From: UBA6911 sp964481255
GTDB lineage: Bacteria > Acidobacteriota > UBA6911
Direction: 5' to 3'
DNA length: 64,000 nt
Assembly (NCBI GenBank): GCA_964481255.1
Contig: CAYZTZ010000004.1
Coordinates: forward strand, 14,933-78,932
The notes beneath the pieces were generated by a model. The model saw nothing but the letters and a program-made list of their open reading frames with translations. It was not told the origin of the DNA and made no database searches. How positions within the stretch are numbered: the stretch's first letter is position 1; every line of letters begins with the position of its first letter. This document shows positions 17,913-26,602 of this stretch, piece after piece. Position numbers and translations under genes: made by a program.

Positions 17913-18290
17913 TGATTTCTCCCCATGGTTTTCAATGAATCAGGCATTGGAACGTGTGACCCCCCGCTTGCGACGCCATGGAACAATTGCCTTGCAATAC
18001 GCATCCCATTCCCAGGGAGTCCTCTATCATCATCGCCGATATTACAATGAATGCGTCCCGGAAATAAATACGAAAGGCGGCTCCGGGCGCGCGCCGGCCG
18101 AATCCCAAGCAGCCCCGGACGGAGCAGGCGCGATCATCCCCTGGACAGCCGGGACCCACCGATTCCGGCCGGGCGCCTCCAAGAATTGAAGAACCCCCAA
18201 ATGCAGCTACATGGCCCGGACCGTGTTGTGCTAGGATGGCCCGATCAATCGTTGCTTGAAAAAGGAATGTACAACACAGGAGAGACGGCC
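17913..18290. other. Divergent intergenic region between two Tat-cupin genes
   Basis: 378 bp separating divergent start codons, so it should hold promoters for both cupin genes. I see no strong hexamer pair, operator or RNA structure. The short open frames inside have no recognisable product. Confidence 0.4.
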
Positions 18291-18983
18291 ATGGGTCTTG
18301 TTCACACCAGGAAACGAAACACGACGCGCAGGGGGTTTGTCAAGGATATCACGGCGGGGGCCGGCGGCATCGCCGTCGCAAGCCTGCTGCAGGATGCAAT
18401 GATGCCCGGTTCAAGCGGATTGGCTGCGGCTCCAGGGGAGGCGCCGACGGCCGACGGGACGAAATATGGAAAGTATTTTCTGAGCGACAACCGGCAGCCG
18501 CCGAAAGCCAATGATTTTGTTTCTCTGAACAGTCTTCCTCCGTTTCCGGAAATAGCCAGTCCCCAGACTTACTTTCGAGGCGCCTCGGCGCTGCCGGGAG
18601 CGACCGCCACGATAGGATGGCAGGTGTTCATCGCGCCGGTTTGCTGGGAAACTCCTCACGTCCACAAATATGATGAATTCCTCATTTTCCTCGGCGCTGA
18701 ATTGCCGGATCTTTGCAGGAGCTTCGATGCAGAAATAGACCTGTGGATGGGGGAGGAGATGGAGAAGCATACCATCACCTCGACAACCGTCGTCTATATT
18801 CCCAAAGGCTTTCAGCATTGCCCGTTGAATTTTAGAGTCATCCGAAAGCCCGTTCTTTTCCATGCGCTGTATCTGGGACCGAGTCTGGACCGCTCCGACC
18901 GCGTCCCCGGTTTTGACTTGACGACATTCGATTGGGGAGGGCCCGCGAACCTGAAAGTTTTCGGTCCGCCCAGGAAGAAATAG
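18291..18983 (+). CDS. Tat-exported cupin protein (paralogue)
   Basis: A 230-residue protein. The ATG at 18291 has AGGAG eight bases upstream and places the twin-arginine motif TTRRGFVKD near the N-terminus. A hydrophobic stretch follows (AGAGGIAVASLL). The cupin part has a first metal-site-like motif TPHVHKYDEFLIFLG (about 123-137) and a second, IPKGFQHCPLNF (about 170-181). It is divergent from the smaller Tat-cupin at 17358. A decayed copy of its 3' end lies at 23079-23268. No clear terminator follows. Function unknown; dioxygenase, isomerase or pure binding roles are all possible for a cupin. Confidence 0.75.
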   Translation: MGLVHTRKRNTTRRGFVKDITAGAGGIAVASLLQDAMMPGSSGLAAAPGEAPTADGTKYGKYFLSDNRQPPKANDFVSLNSLPPFPEIASPQTYFRGASALPGATATIGWQVFIAPVCWETPHVHKYDEFLIFLGAELPDLCRSFDAEIDLWMGEEMEKHTITSTTVVYIPKGFQHCPLNFRVIRKPVLFHALYLGPSLDRSDRVPGFDLTTFDWGGPANLKVFGPPRKK

Positions 18984-19081
18984 ACGCGCTGACAGCTGAT
19001 GGCCTGGAGCTCCGGCGCGGCCGGCTCAGAAATCGGTTGCGGCTGCCGGCCGCGCTGGAAGAATGCGTGGTTTTTGATTTT

Positions 19082-19127
19082 TAAAGAGAAAAAACAGCTC
19101 TCGCAACCTGATGATCGCGAGAGCTGT
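19082..19127 (-). terminator. Rho-independent terminator of the TonB-dependent receptor gene
   Basis: An 11-bp perfect inverted repeat (ACAGCTCTCGC at 19094-19104 with GCGAGAGCTGT at 19117-19127) encloses a 12-nt loop. On the minus strand it is followed by a run of T (complement of the A tract at 19088-19093). It lies 39 bp beyond the receptor's stop codon. Confidence 0.85.
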
Positions 19128-19165
19128 CTTTGCGCCGGGCGGCGATCCGGCCGCCTTCGGTTCCC

Positions 19166-22100
19166 CTAAAACAGGTACTTGAAACCGAACTGGATAATGC
19201 GCGGATTGACGCTGGTGGCGTTGATCTGCCCGAACGTCGTATCCCGCAATGCGGTATTGGGATTCCCGAACTGGGGAGTATTGAAGGCGTTGTAAAACTC
19301 CGTCCGGAACTGGAATCTATGCCCTTCCCGTATCATGGTGTCTTTGATAAGGGATATATCCCAATTGAATTGGCCGGGGCCTCGAAGGATACCAATGCCG
19401 GAATTGCCCCAGCCGGTGCCGTTGCCATAGGTCCCGCCTGTCGGCGCCGCGCAGAATGCCGCGCGGTTCAAATAGCCCGAACCGCCGCTTGCGCCTCCCA
19501 GCCTTTCATGAATACTGCCGGACGTCGGAATTGAATCGTGGGTTGCCCCCGCACACATCTGCGCCCTGCCGCCGCTTGCCCCGTAAATGGTGCCGGCCTG
19601 GCTGTCGGTGATCGTCAGCGGAAGGCCGTTTTGGATCGTGGTGACCCCGGAAACGCTCCATCCATTGAGGAGCTTTCCCTTGGCTCCCTGATGCTTTCCG
19701 AAAGGCAGTTCATACATGTAATTCATGATGAAGCGATGCGGCCGGCTCCAACCCGTCGGCCCGTACTGCTGATCCAGATCCAGCGGGTCATTGGAATTCG
19801 AGCTGTCTCCCGCTCCGAGATTTGTGAGGTTCTTGCTGAACGTATAAGCCGCCTGCAGGGACAATCCATAGGAAAAGGCCTTGCGAACCGTGGCCTGAAG
19901 ACTATGGTAATTGGAACTGCCGTCGAAATACGTTCCCTGCAAACCGGTCGGTTGATATCCGATGTGGGGCACGCGCAGGCCTACGTTGGCCGTCGTGTTG
20001 GCGATCTGGCCGTTTATCGGATTTGACGCGGAGGCCAGTCGAGCCAGATTGATATTTCTATACGAATTCATGAGTTTCGTTCCATGCGACGAAACGTACG
20101 CAACATCCAGAATCCAGTTGCGGAGGAATTCGTATTGGACGTCGACGTTGTACTGATACGTCAAGGGGACATCGACGTTGGGATAGAGGAACATGGTGCT
20201 CAAACTTGAACCGGAACCGGTGCAGCCGGTTCCATCCGGATTGCAGGCAAGACTGCTCCAGCGGGACGGATAGGATCCCGTCGGCAGGTTGGGGAACGGG
20301 TTTTGCAGCGTATAGGGATTGAACGGGCCGTAGCTCAGGGAGACCGCGTAGGGGGGGCTTTCCTGGTAGGCGCGGACAAAATAGTACGCCTGCACGCGGT
20401 CGTAAAACATGCCGAAGCCTCCGCGCACAACCAGATTCGCTTTGCCCGTGGGCTGCCAGGCGAATCCGATTCTGGGGCCGAAGTTGGTGTAGGGGGGATG
20501 AGTCTCAAGGGAGTTATTGTTGCCGACCTGGTAAACACCCGCCGGCGGAGTCCCATACTTGGGGTTCGTGTTTTTGGGAACCACAAAGCCTACCAGGCCC
20601 GGGCCGGACGTTGTCGGCCCTGTGGGAGGTATGGGAACGGTTGCCATCAGATTCGGCCAAACGCTGGTCATGTTGCCGATGACATCGTTCAACATGCTGT
20701 TATATTCCCACCGGAGGCCGAGGTTGAGCGTCAGATTCTGGCTCACCTTCCAGTCGTCCTGGACAAAGGCGCTGGCGTTGTTCTGGCGGTAATCGTGATC
20801 GAACTCTCCCTTGGGACCGTCTCCTTTACTGGTTATAGACAAGAAGATGTTGCCCGGTCCTCCTACAAGGAAGTCATTAAAGGTCCCGAAATAGAGCCAA
20901 CCGCGATAAGCGCCCGGCCTGGAGAAATAGTGGACCCTCTCGTACTCGAATCCGGCCCGGATGGTGTGGTTCCCTTTGGACCATGCGATCTGGTCCGCAT
21001 ACTGGTAGTGGCCCCCAAGGCTCTGCGCGGGACGGAAGGAGTTGAACATATAGGGTCCGCCGCCGGCTATCCATATCCAGGGCGGCAGGTTCTGGTCCGG
21101 GATCGGATTGTTTATGCCCAACTCCTCAGGCGAAGCTCCATCGATCACGTCATCGAATATGTCTCCCCAACTCCTCTGGTAAGAGAAGCGCGCCTCGTTC
21201 GTGAAGGCGTTGCTCAGGAACGTAGTGAGCTTTCCGACGACGTAGGTATTCGAATAGAAATCGGTCATGGGATTTCCGGGAAGGTTACTGTATCCCATAG
21301 GTGTATATTGCGGATCGCGGGTATAGAAGAACCTGCCTGACAGCGTGTTCCTTGGATTGATAATGTAATCCACGTTGGTCAGGAACTGATCCCCCTCGTA
21401 GCGCGCGGGAATGGTAAATTCCCTGCGCGCGTAACCCGTGGTGCCTGATCCGGGGAAATAATAGCTGCCGTCGGGAAGCTTCAGCCTGAGTATGTTAAGA
21501 GCCACAGGGCTGATATTCGACCCGTCGCATTTGACATTGGCTCCCCCGGTCCAGCCCCAGTTCGCGAATCCGCAGTTTGCGGCGCCAAGGGCGGCGGCAA
21601 AGCCGGGCGCACTGCGATCGCCCTCGGGAACGGGAGGCAGATTCACATTGACATGCCCGCCCCCTGAAAGACCGTTTTTCTGACGCGATCCCTGCCAGCT
21701 GCCGAACAGCATGAGCTTGTCCTTCACGATGGGTCCGCCCAGAGTGAAACCGTACTGGTGCTGATCGAGGATGGGCTTCTCGGGATCGATGCCTATTCTT
21801 CGGTTTCGATTGTAAAAGAAAGGGTTGGCGTTGAGAGAAGTGTCTCTTAGAAAATAGAATCCCGTTCCATGCAGTTCATTGGAGCCGGACTTGGTCACGA
21901 CATTGACATTCGCGCCCGGATTGCGTCCATAGCTTGCATCGTAGGTTGAGGTCTGGACTTTGAACTCCTGAAGCGCGTCCGGATTCGGGATCCCGATCCC
22001 GGCGCCGACATTCTGGTCCGACGCGTGCCCGAGGCTGGCGATACTGTTAATGGACGCCCCATCCATCTGGTAGTTGTTCTGAGCCGGATTGGAACCATTG

Positions 22101-22666
22101 ACGCTTGTCTGCTGGGTTCCTTTCCCCAGCACCGTCGCGTTGGCGACATTGGCGCTTACCCCCGGGGAAAAATCCAGTATCTGAGTGTAGTTGCGGGATG
22201 TCAGGGGCATCGAAACCACCTTGTCCCCGTCGACTACGGTTCCCAGGGTTGAGGTCGCGGTTTGAAGTATTTCAGAGTCGGCGGCGACGGTCACGGTCTC
22301 GCTCGGCGCGCCGATTTTCATCGTACAGTTTAAGACCTCGGTTTCGGTAACGTTAATGGTCACCGATGGGAATTCGGCCGTCTGAAAGCCCCGCATGCTG
22401 ATCTTAACCCTGTATTTGCCCGGCGGCAGGAGAGCGATTCTGTAGGTTCCGTCTCTGCCCGAAAGCACGGTGCGCGATTGGCCGGTGGCAATGTTGGCGG
22501 CCGTAATCTCTGCGCCGTTGATTATGGATCCCGAGGGGTCCTTGATAACGCCGGTCAACGCTCCTGTATCGGCGGACTGCGCCATGATCAGGGAGGGCGC
22601 CGATGCCGCCGCGATGGCCAATATAGAAAAAACAAGCAGCCAGGGCTGCATTTTTCTGTTTTTCAT
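19166..22666 (-). CDS. TonB-dependent receptor, Oar-like, with carboxypeptidase-regulatory-like domain
   Basis: A 1166-residue outer-membrane protein. The start MKNRKMQPW is fixed by GAGGAGGAAT just upstream. A signal peptide (about 1-28) is followed by a carboxypeptidase-regulatory-like beta-sandwich (about 35-115, GALTGVIKDPSGSIINGAEI). A plug domain (about 125-250) and a long beta-barrel come next. The barrel ends in a terminal Phe after FGFKYLF, the usual outer-membrane signature. The near-terminal NTPQFGNPN motif and the length are typical of the expanded Acidobacteriota receptors. They bring in or bind large substrates such as polysaccharides or siderophores; this one's ligand is unknown. 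It has its own terminator. Confidence 0.93.
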   Translation of the reverse strand: MKNRKMQPWLLVFSILAIAAASAPSLIMAQSADTGALTGVIKDPSGSIINGAEITAANIATGQSRTVLSGRDGTYRIALLPPGKYRVKISMRGFQTAEFPSVTINVTETEVLNCTMKIGAPSETVTVAADSEILQTATSTLGTVVDGDKVVSMPLTSRNYTQILDFSPGVSANVANATVLGKGTQQTSVNGSNPAQNNYQMDGASINSIASLGHASDQNVGAGIGIPNPDALQEFKVQTSTYDASYGRNPGANVNVVTKSGSNELHGTGFYFLRDTSLNANPFFYNRNRRIGIDPEKPILDQHQYGFTLGGPIVKDKLMLFGSWQGSRQKNGLSGGGHVNVNLPPVPEGDRSAPGFAAALGAANCGFANWGWTGGANVKCDGSNISPVALNILRLKLPDGSYYFPGSGTTGYARREFTIPARYEGDQFLTNVDYIINPRNTLSGRFFYTRDPQYTPMGYSNLPGNPMTDFYSNTYVVGKLTTFLSNAFTNEARFSYQRSWGDIFDDVIDGASPEELGINNPIPDQNLPPWIWIAGGGPYMFNSFRPAQSLGGHYQYADQIAWSKGNHTIRAGFEYERVHYFSRPGAYRGWLYFGTFNDFLVGGPGNIFLSITSKGDGPKGEFDHDYRQNNASAFVQDDWKVSQNLTLNLGLRWEYNSMLNDVIGNMTSVWPNLMATVPIPPTGPTTSGPGLVGFVVPKNTNPKYGTPPAGVYQVGNNNSLETHPPYTNFGPRIGFAWQPTGKANLVVRGGFGMFYDRVQAYYFVRAYQESPPYAVSLSYGPFNPYTLQNPFPNLPTGSYPSRWSSLACNPDGTGCTGSGSSLSTMFLYPNVDVPLTYQYNVDVQYEFLRNWILDVAYVSSHGTKLMNSYRNINLARLASASNPINGQIANTTANVGLRVPHIGYQPTGLQGTYFDGSSNYHSLQATVRKAFSYGLSLQAAYTFSKNLTNLGAGDSSNSNDPLDLDQQYGPTGWSRPHRFIMNYMYELPFGKHQGAKGKLLNGWSVSGVTTIQNGLPLTITDSQAGTIYGASGGRAQMCAGATHDSIPTSGSIHERLGGASGGSGYLNRAAFCAAPTGGTYGNGTGWGNSGIGILRGPGQFNWDISLIKDTMIREGHRFQFRTEFYNAFNTPQFGNPNTALRDTTFGQINATSVNPRIIQFGFKYLF

Positions 22667-23078
22667 ATTCCTCCTCTTATACATCCAGTTGCGGTAATGA
22701 AAACAAAATCTTGAAAAATCAGCATGCCGGAAGCGGGATACGGGGTCCCTTGCAACCATGAAACGGAGGCAAAATTTCTTGAAAGCATCCGTCTGGGCGT
22801 CTCCTCCCTATCCGTCCGGATCAAAATAGAAAGCAGGCTTCCTTAACGAATCCCCCACCCCTTTGTGTCGCCATATTATTGAATGCCGTCCTGTTGTCAA
22901 GCGAAAAGCAGCCCACAGCTTCATTGGTTTCAAGCGGGCGTTCAAGAATGAACTTTTGCGGTTAAGCGTCACGCCGGGGACTGCAAAGACGGCGCCTTCA
23001 TGGAGCCCCCCTCTTCTGAGGGCTCCCGTAGAAATGCCGTGCAGGTCTGCCCGTATGGGGCGGCACGGAAGCTTCCTG
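22667..23078. other. Upstream region of the TonB-dependent receptor gene
   Basis: Contains the receptor's GAGGAGGAAT ribosome binding site (about 22668-22678) and presumably its promoter. No intact gene is visible. The longer open frame across this stretch becomes meaningful only in the cupin remnant further upstream. Confidence 0.4.
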
Positions 23079-23268
23079 CTATGGAGACTTTTTCGGCGGC
23101 GGACCGAAGTTTGCCGCAGCCTTGCCCGGACCCATAAAATAAACCCACTGGCCTTGATTGATCTCGTGAAAATAAGGACCGAGATGAATGGCCTGAAACA
23201 GGATCGATTTTTGACCTTCTTGAAGTTCAAGGGACAGTGATGGAATCCCCTGGGAATGAAAACAAAAG
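23079..23268 (-). pseudogene. Truncated, frameshifted cupin gene remnant
   Basis: On the minus strand one frame reads TFVFIPRGFHHCPLNFKKV, closely matching the second cupin motif of the gene at 18291 (TVVYIPKGFQHCPLNFRVI). About 25 codons in, the match continues in a different frame as ILFQAIHLGPYF and ends in FGPPPKK plus two residues, matching LFHALYLGPSL and the FGPPRKK terminus of the intact gene. The stop is at 23079-23081. So the last 60 or so codons of a cupin paralogue survive with one frameshift, and nothing upstream resembles the rest. Confidence 0.75.
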
Positions 23269-23596
23269 TGGGCCTGGACAGGGATTTACAGGATCGGTTC
23301 GCGTCCCTTCCCTGCCGGCCTGTCTCCAAGGCGCGCCGCGCGAAGATTCCGGTGGGGACCCGCGCGGCCTTCGCAGGGAATAAGCAAACTTCTATCCGCC
23401 GGTCGGCTCCTTTTATAGTACTATAGGCGGCGCCCGGCGCCCTCTTCGGCCGCGCTTCCACGACGGAAGCAGGATGGAACGACTGAGCTTTTTGCGGCAT
23501 GATCGGCTATTCGCCGGAACGCGGCTTCCACGAGCGCCACGGGAGCCTTGTTTCCCGCGGAAACATCGATCCGGGCAGTCAATACAGGAGGATTCC
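23269..23596. other. Intergenic region with a 12-bp palindrome
   Basis: No gene seen. A perfect palindrome TATAGTACTATA occupies 23414-23425, about 170 bp upstream of the exported-protein gene that starts at 23597. It could be an operator, but there is only one copy. Confidence 0.3.
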
Positions 23597-24481
23597 ATGA
23601 TGAAAAGCATATTGCGAGGCGCGCTGTTCGGAGCAGTCCTTGGTATCTTGGTTATGGGAAACACGACCCCGCCCGCGGCGCAATCCAGCGGCCAGGCCTG
23701 CACGCGCGAAAGCCTTAAGGCCATCACCGACCAATTCCTGTCGGCGCTTGAAACACATAGCCCGTCCCGCCTGCCGCTGGCTTCCGGCGCGCGATACACG
23801 GAAAACGGCACCGCCGTCGCCGTGGGGAAGGGGGTCTGGGAAACCGCCGGCAAGCTGATGTTCCGACGCGGTCTGATCGACACCCAAAAATGCGGAACGC
23901 ACACGCAGACCATCATCGACGAGAACGGCCAGCCGATGCTTTACGGCGTCCGCCTTAAGGTCGATCAAGGAAAGATTTCCGAGATTGAAGCCATCGTCGT
24001 CCGCGGAAAGCAAGTGCTCGACGTGAAAGCCATCCTGGACACCCGGGACCAGGATTGGGAAAGCATCCTTCCCCCCGAGCAGCGGAGTTCCCGCCTGGCG
24101 ATGATGGCCGCCGCCGACGATTATTTTGAACTGTTCGTCAAAGAGCGAAAGCGGAAGGTCTCCGTTCTTCCCTTCGCCAAGACCTGCGACCGCTGGGAAA
24201 ACGGCATGCAGACGACAAAGGGAGGATCCAACCAGGGGGTGCAGATGCCCGCACACAATTGCTCGCCTGTAGGCTTCGCCGACATGACCCACGGCCCACG
24301 GCGATTTCTTGTAGACGAGGAAACAGGCGTCGTGGTTGCGTACACCCTTTTCAACAACGTCTGGCCCGATTTCCACATGTTCAGGATGAGAAACGGCCAG
24401 GTGGATTGGATCCAGGCCTATTTTGAGTACAGTAAGGAATATAAATCGATCGGCTGGCCGGACGAGCCCGCCTGCAAATGA
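23597..24481 (+). CDS. Exported DUF8021-like protein (paralogue A)
   Basis: A 294-residue protein. CAGGAGGATTCC precedes the ATG; a second ATG follows immediately. A signal peptide covers about residues 1-28. The mature part begins with a cysteine-containing CTRESLKAI and the motif RLPLASGARYTENG (about 53-66). A mid-protein hinge PPEQRSSRLA follows, then a second half with CDRWENGMQTTKG. The same landmarks in the same order are found in the gene at 32057, so the two are paralogues. The pattern fits two NTF2/SnoaL-like domains of the DUF8021 type. No enzyme activity can be inferred. Confidence 0.7.
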   Translation: MMKSILRGALFGAVLGILVMGNTTPPAAQSSGQACTRESLKAITDQFLSALETHSPSRLPLASGARYTENGTAVAVGKGVWETAGKLMFRRGLIDTQKCGTHTQTIIDENGQPMLYGVRLKVDQGKISEIEAIVVRGKQVLDVKAILDTRDQDWESILPPEQRSSRLAMMAAADDYFELFVKERKRKVSVLPFAKTCDRWENGMQTTKGGSNQGVQMPAHNCSPVGFADMTHGPRRFLVDEETGVVVAYTLFNNVWPDFHMFRMRNGQVDWIQAYFEYSKEYKSIGWPDEPACK

Positions 24482-24489
24482 AAAACAGG

Positions 24490-24504
24490 GGGGCAGGCTG
24501 CCCC
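24490..24504. terminator. Small hairpin between convergent genes
   Basis: GGGGCA-GGC-TGCCCC forms a six-base-pair stem with a three-base loop, 8 bp after the stop of the exported protein and about 70 bp beyond the end of aspS. It is followed by GTTT on the plus strand and preceded by AAAAAC, so it could stop transcription from either side weakly. Confidence 0.4.
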
Positions 24505-24574
24505 GTTTCCAAGTGAATCCCGGCAAGCCGTCGAGGGATTCCTCGGCGCGTTCGGGGATGGATCGCCTGTCCCC

Positions 24575-26335
24575 CTATTCCGTGATCTGAATGTGAAGCT
24601 CGCGCAGATGCTTCGCCGCCAGTTCCGACGGCGCGTCGAACATCAGGTCGGTAGCGCTCGCCGTTTTTGGGAAGGCAATGACTTCGCGGATATTCGGCTC
24701 GTCCGCCAGAAGCATCACCAGACGGTCGATGCCCGGCGCCATACCCCCATGAGGCGGAGCGCCGTACTCAAACGCCTCCAGCATGTGGCCGAAACGCCGC
24801 CGGATCTCATCTTCATCATAGCCGAGACACCGGAAAACTCTGGCCTGAATGTCCCGCCGGTGGATTCGAAGGCTACCGCTTGACAGCTCGTAGCCGTTGC
24901 ACACAAGGTCATACGCTTCGCTCATAACCGACCCGGGATCGCTCTCCAGTCTGTCCAGGTCCTCTTCCTTCGGACTGGTGAACGGGTGATGCGTGAAGCT
25001 CCAGCGCTTCTCCTCCTCGTCCCACTCAAACAGCGGAAAATCCACCACCCACGCGAAGGCCAGCAGGTCCGGCGGAGCCAGTTTCAGGCGGTCGCGGAAT
25101 TCGAGCCGCAGGGCTCCCAGGGCCTTGCAGGCCGTGACCGCGCCGTCCGCGACGATGCAGGCCAGATCCCCTTCCTTCGCCCGCGTGATGCGCGCGATTT
25201 CTGAAATCTCCTGCGGCTTAAGGGACTTCGCCACGGTCCCCTTCAGGCCTTCCACTGTCCACGCCAGCGTCGCCAGGCCTTTGCCGCCTGCGGCTTTCAC
25301 CAAGCCGGTGAGTTCGTCCAGATCCTTGCGGGAATAGGAGGCGCACCCCGGCGCCAGAATGCACTTGACGGCGCCGCCCGCCTGAATGGTTTCGCTAAAA
25401 AGGCGGAACCCGGACGTCCGGACCGCGTCGGTCAGGTCCATGATTTCCATGCCGAAGCGGAGATCGGGCTTGTCCGTCCCGTAGCGGGCTATCGCCTCCG
25501 CGTAACTCATTTTGGGAAACGGGCTGAAAATGCGTTTATGGGGCGTCACAGCGGGAATCAGGCCCGTGATCAGGCCCTCGACCACGGCCAGAACATCGTC
25601 GCGTTCCACGAAGGACATCTCAAGGTCCAACTGGGTGAATTCCGGCTGGCGGTCGCCGCGCAGGTCCTCGTCGCGCATGCAGCGCGCGATCTGGAAATAC
25701 TTCTCATAGCCGGCGACCATCAGCAGCTGCTTGAGCTGCTGGGGGCTCTGCGGCAGGGCGTAGAATTTGCCTCGCTGGACCCGGCTGGGGACCACATAGT
25801 CCCTGGCCCCTTCCGGAGTCGACTTGATCAGCATCGGCGTCTCGATTTCCACGAAGCCCATCCGGTCCAGATAATCGCGGATGTATTTGACCGTCCTGTG
25901 CCTCAGGATGAGATTCCTCTGAAGGCGGGCCCGCCGCAGATCGAGATACCTGTATTTCAGCCGGGCGCTTTCGTCCGTCCTGTAGCCGTCGTCGTCCACC
26001 GGAAACGGCGCCGTCCTCGAGCTGTTAAGAATGACGATCGATTGCGCCAGAACCTCGATCTCGCCGGTCGCCAGGTTGGGATTGACCTTCCCCTCCAGCC
26101 TCGGACGGACCGTGCCCACCACCCGAAGGACATATTCGCCCCTGGCCTTTTCCGCGACCGAGAAAGCCTCCCCGACCGTGGGATCGGCCGTCACCTGCAC
26201 CACGCCGGAACGATCTCGCAGATCCATGAAAATCAGGTTCCCATGATCCCGCCGAACCTGCAGCCAGCCGGCCAGAGTAACGGTCTTCCCGGCGTCCTCC
26301 AAACGCAGATCACCACAATTATGCGTCTTCAGCAT
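24575..26335 (-). CDS. aspS: Aspartyl-tRNA synthetase
   Basis: Charges tRNA(Asp), and possibly tRNA(Asn), with aspartate in the cytosol. The protein is 586 residues starting at MLKTHNCG; upstream codons add no conserved sequence. The N-terminal anticodon-binding OB-fold (about 1-105) contains GWLQVRRDHGNLIF and DLRDRSG. Class II motifs follow: the motif 2 stretch with ARCMRDEDLRGDRQPEF near 215-230, and motif 3 GMAPGIDRLVMLL near 530-542. A GAD insert lies between (about 285-420). Length is typical of the bacterial type. It shares its strand with ispG upstream but is separated by strong hairpins. Confidence 0.96.
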   Translation of the reverse strand: MLKTHNCGDLRLEDAGKTVTLAGWLQVRRDHGNLIFMDLRDRSGVVQVTADPTVGEAFSVAEKARGEYVLRVVGTVRPRLEGKVNPNLATGEIEVLAQSIVILNSSRTAPFPVDDDGYRTDESARLKYRYLDLRRARLQRNLILRHRTVKYIRDYLDRMGFVEIETPMLIKSTPEGARDYVVPSRVQRGKFYALPQSPQQLKQLLMVAGYEKYFQIARCMRDEDLRGDRQPEFTQLDLEMSFVERDDVLAVVEGLITGLIPAVTPHKRIFSPFPKMSYAEAIARYGTDKPDLRFGMEIMDLTDAVRTSGFRLFSETIQAGGAVKCILAPGCASYSRKDLDELTGLVKAAGGKGLATLAWTVEGLKGTVAKSLKPQEISEIARITRAKEGDLACIVADGAVTACKALGALRLEFRDRLKLAPPDLLAFAWVVDFPLFEWDEEEKRWSFTHHPFTSPKEEDLDRLESDPGSVMSEAYDLVCNGYELSSGSLRIHRRDIQARVFRCLGYDEDEIRRRFGHMLEAFEYGAPPHGGMAPGIDRLVMLLADEPNIREVIAFPKTASATDLMFDAPSELAAKHLRELHIQITE

Positions 26336-26412
26336 TTTCCACACCCTCAGAAATGGATCGCCTTTCAATAAAAGCATAAAGATACATCAAAACGCGCCGC
26401 AGATTACACTAA

Positions 26413-26493
26413 TCAAGGGGCTTCGCCCCTTGAAATCCCCGCGCGCCGGATAATGTCCTGAATTCCATTGCCCGATCCGGCGCGCGGGGATTT
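26413..26493. repeat. Hairpin plus 18-bp perfect inverted repeat between ispG and aspS
   Basis: A short hairpin (TCAAGGGGC, loop TTC, GCCCCTTGA; 26413-26433) directly abuts an 18-bp inverted repeat. The left arm at 26433-26450 begins AAATCCCCGCGCG, the right arm at 26476-26493 ends CGGGGATTT, and the spacer is 25 bp. It is far more stable than a normal terminator and lacks a T tail. It may be a REP/BIME-like element or an RNA-stability structure. Confidence 0.7.
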
Positions 26494-26540
26494 GAGAAGC
26501 CCGAAGCCGGGAGCCGGAATCGATCCGGCCTTCTTGATTC

Positions 26541-26564
26541 CAAAACGGGAACAAAATTCCCGTT
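26541..26564 (-). terminator. Rho-independent terminator of ispG
   Basis: AACGGGAA / TTCCCGTT (26544-26551 and 26557-26564) form an eight-base-pair stem with a five-base loop, followed on the minus strand by TTTTG. It lies 38 bp past the ispG stop codon. Confidence 0.7.
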
Positions 26565-26602
26565 ACGTCTCAAATAACGGCCCAAACATGCACGGTGTCC
26601 GC

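Noticed and set aside
23414..23425. TATAGTACTATA palindrome as an operator
   Set aside because: A single 12-bp palindrome with no second copy or nearby regulator gene is not enough to call an operator.
22808..23500. Full 230-codon minus-strand frame as a real gene
   Set aside because: Only a short internal part matches a cupin, and the match continues in another frame, so it is a pseudogene remnant inside a chance open frame.
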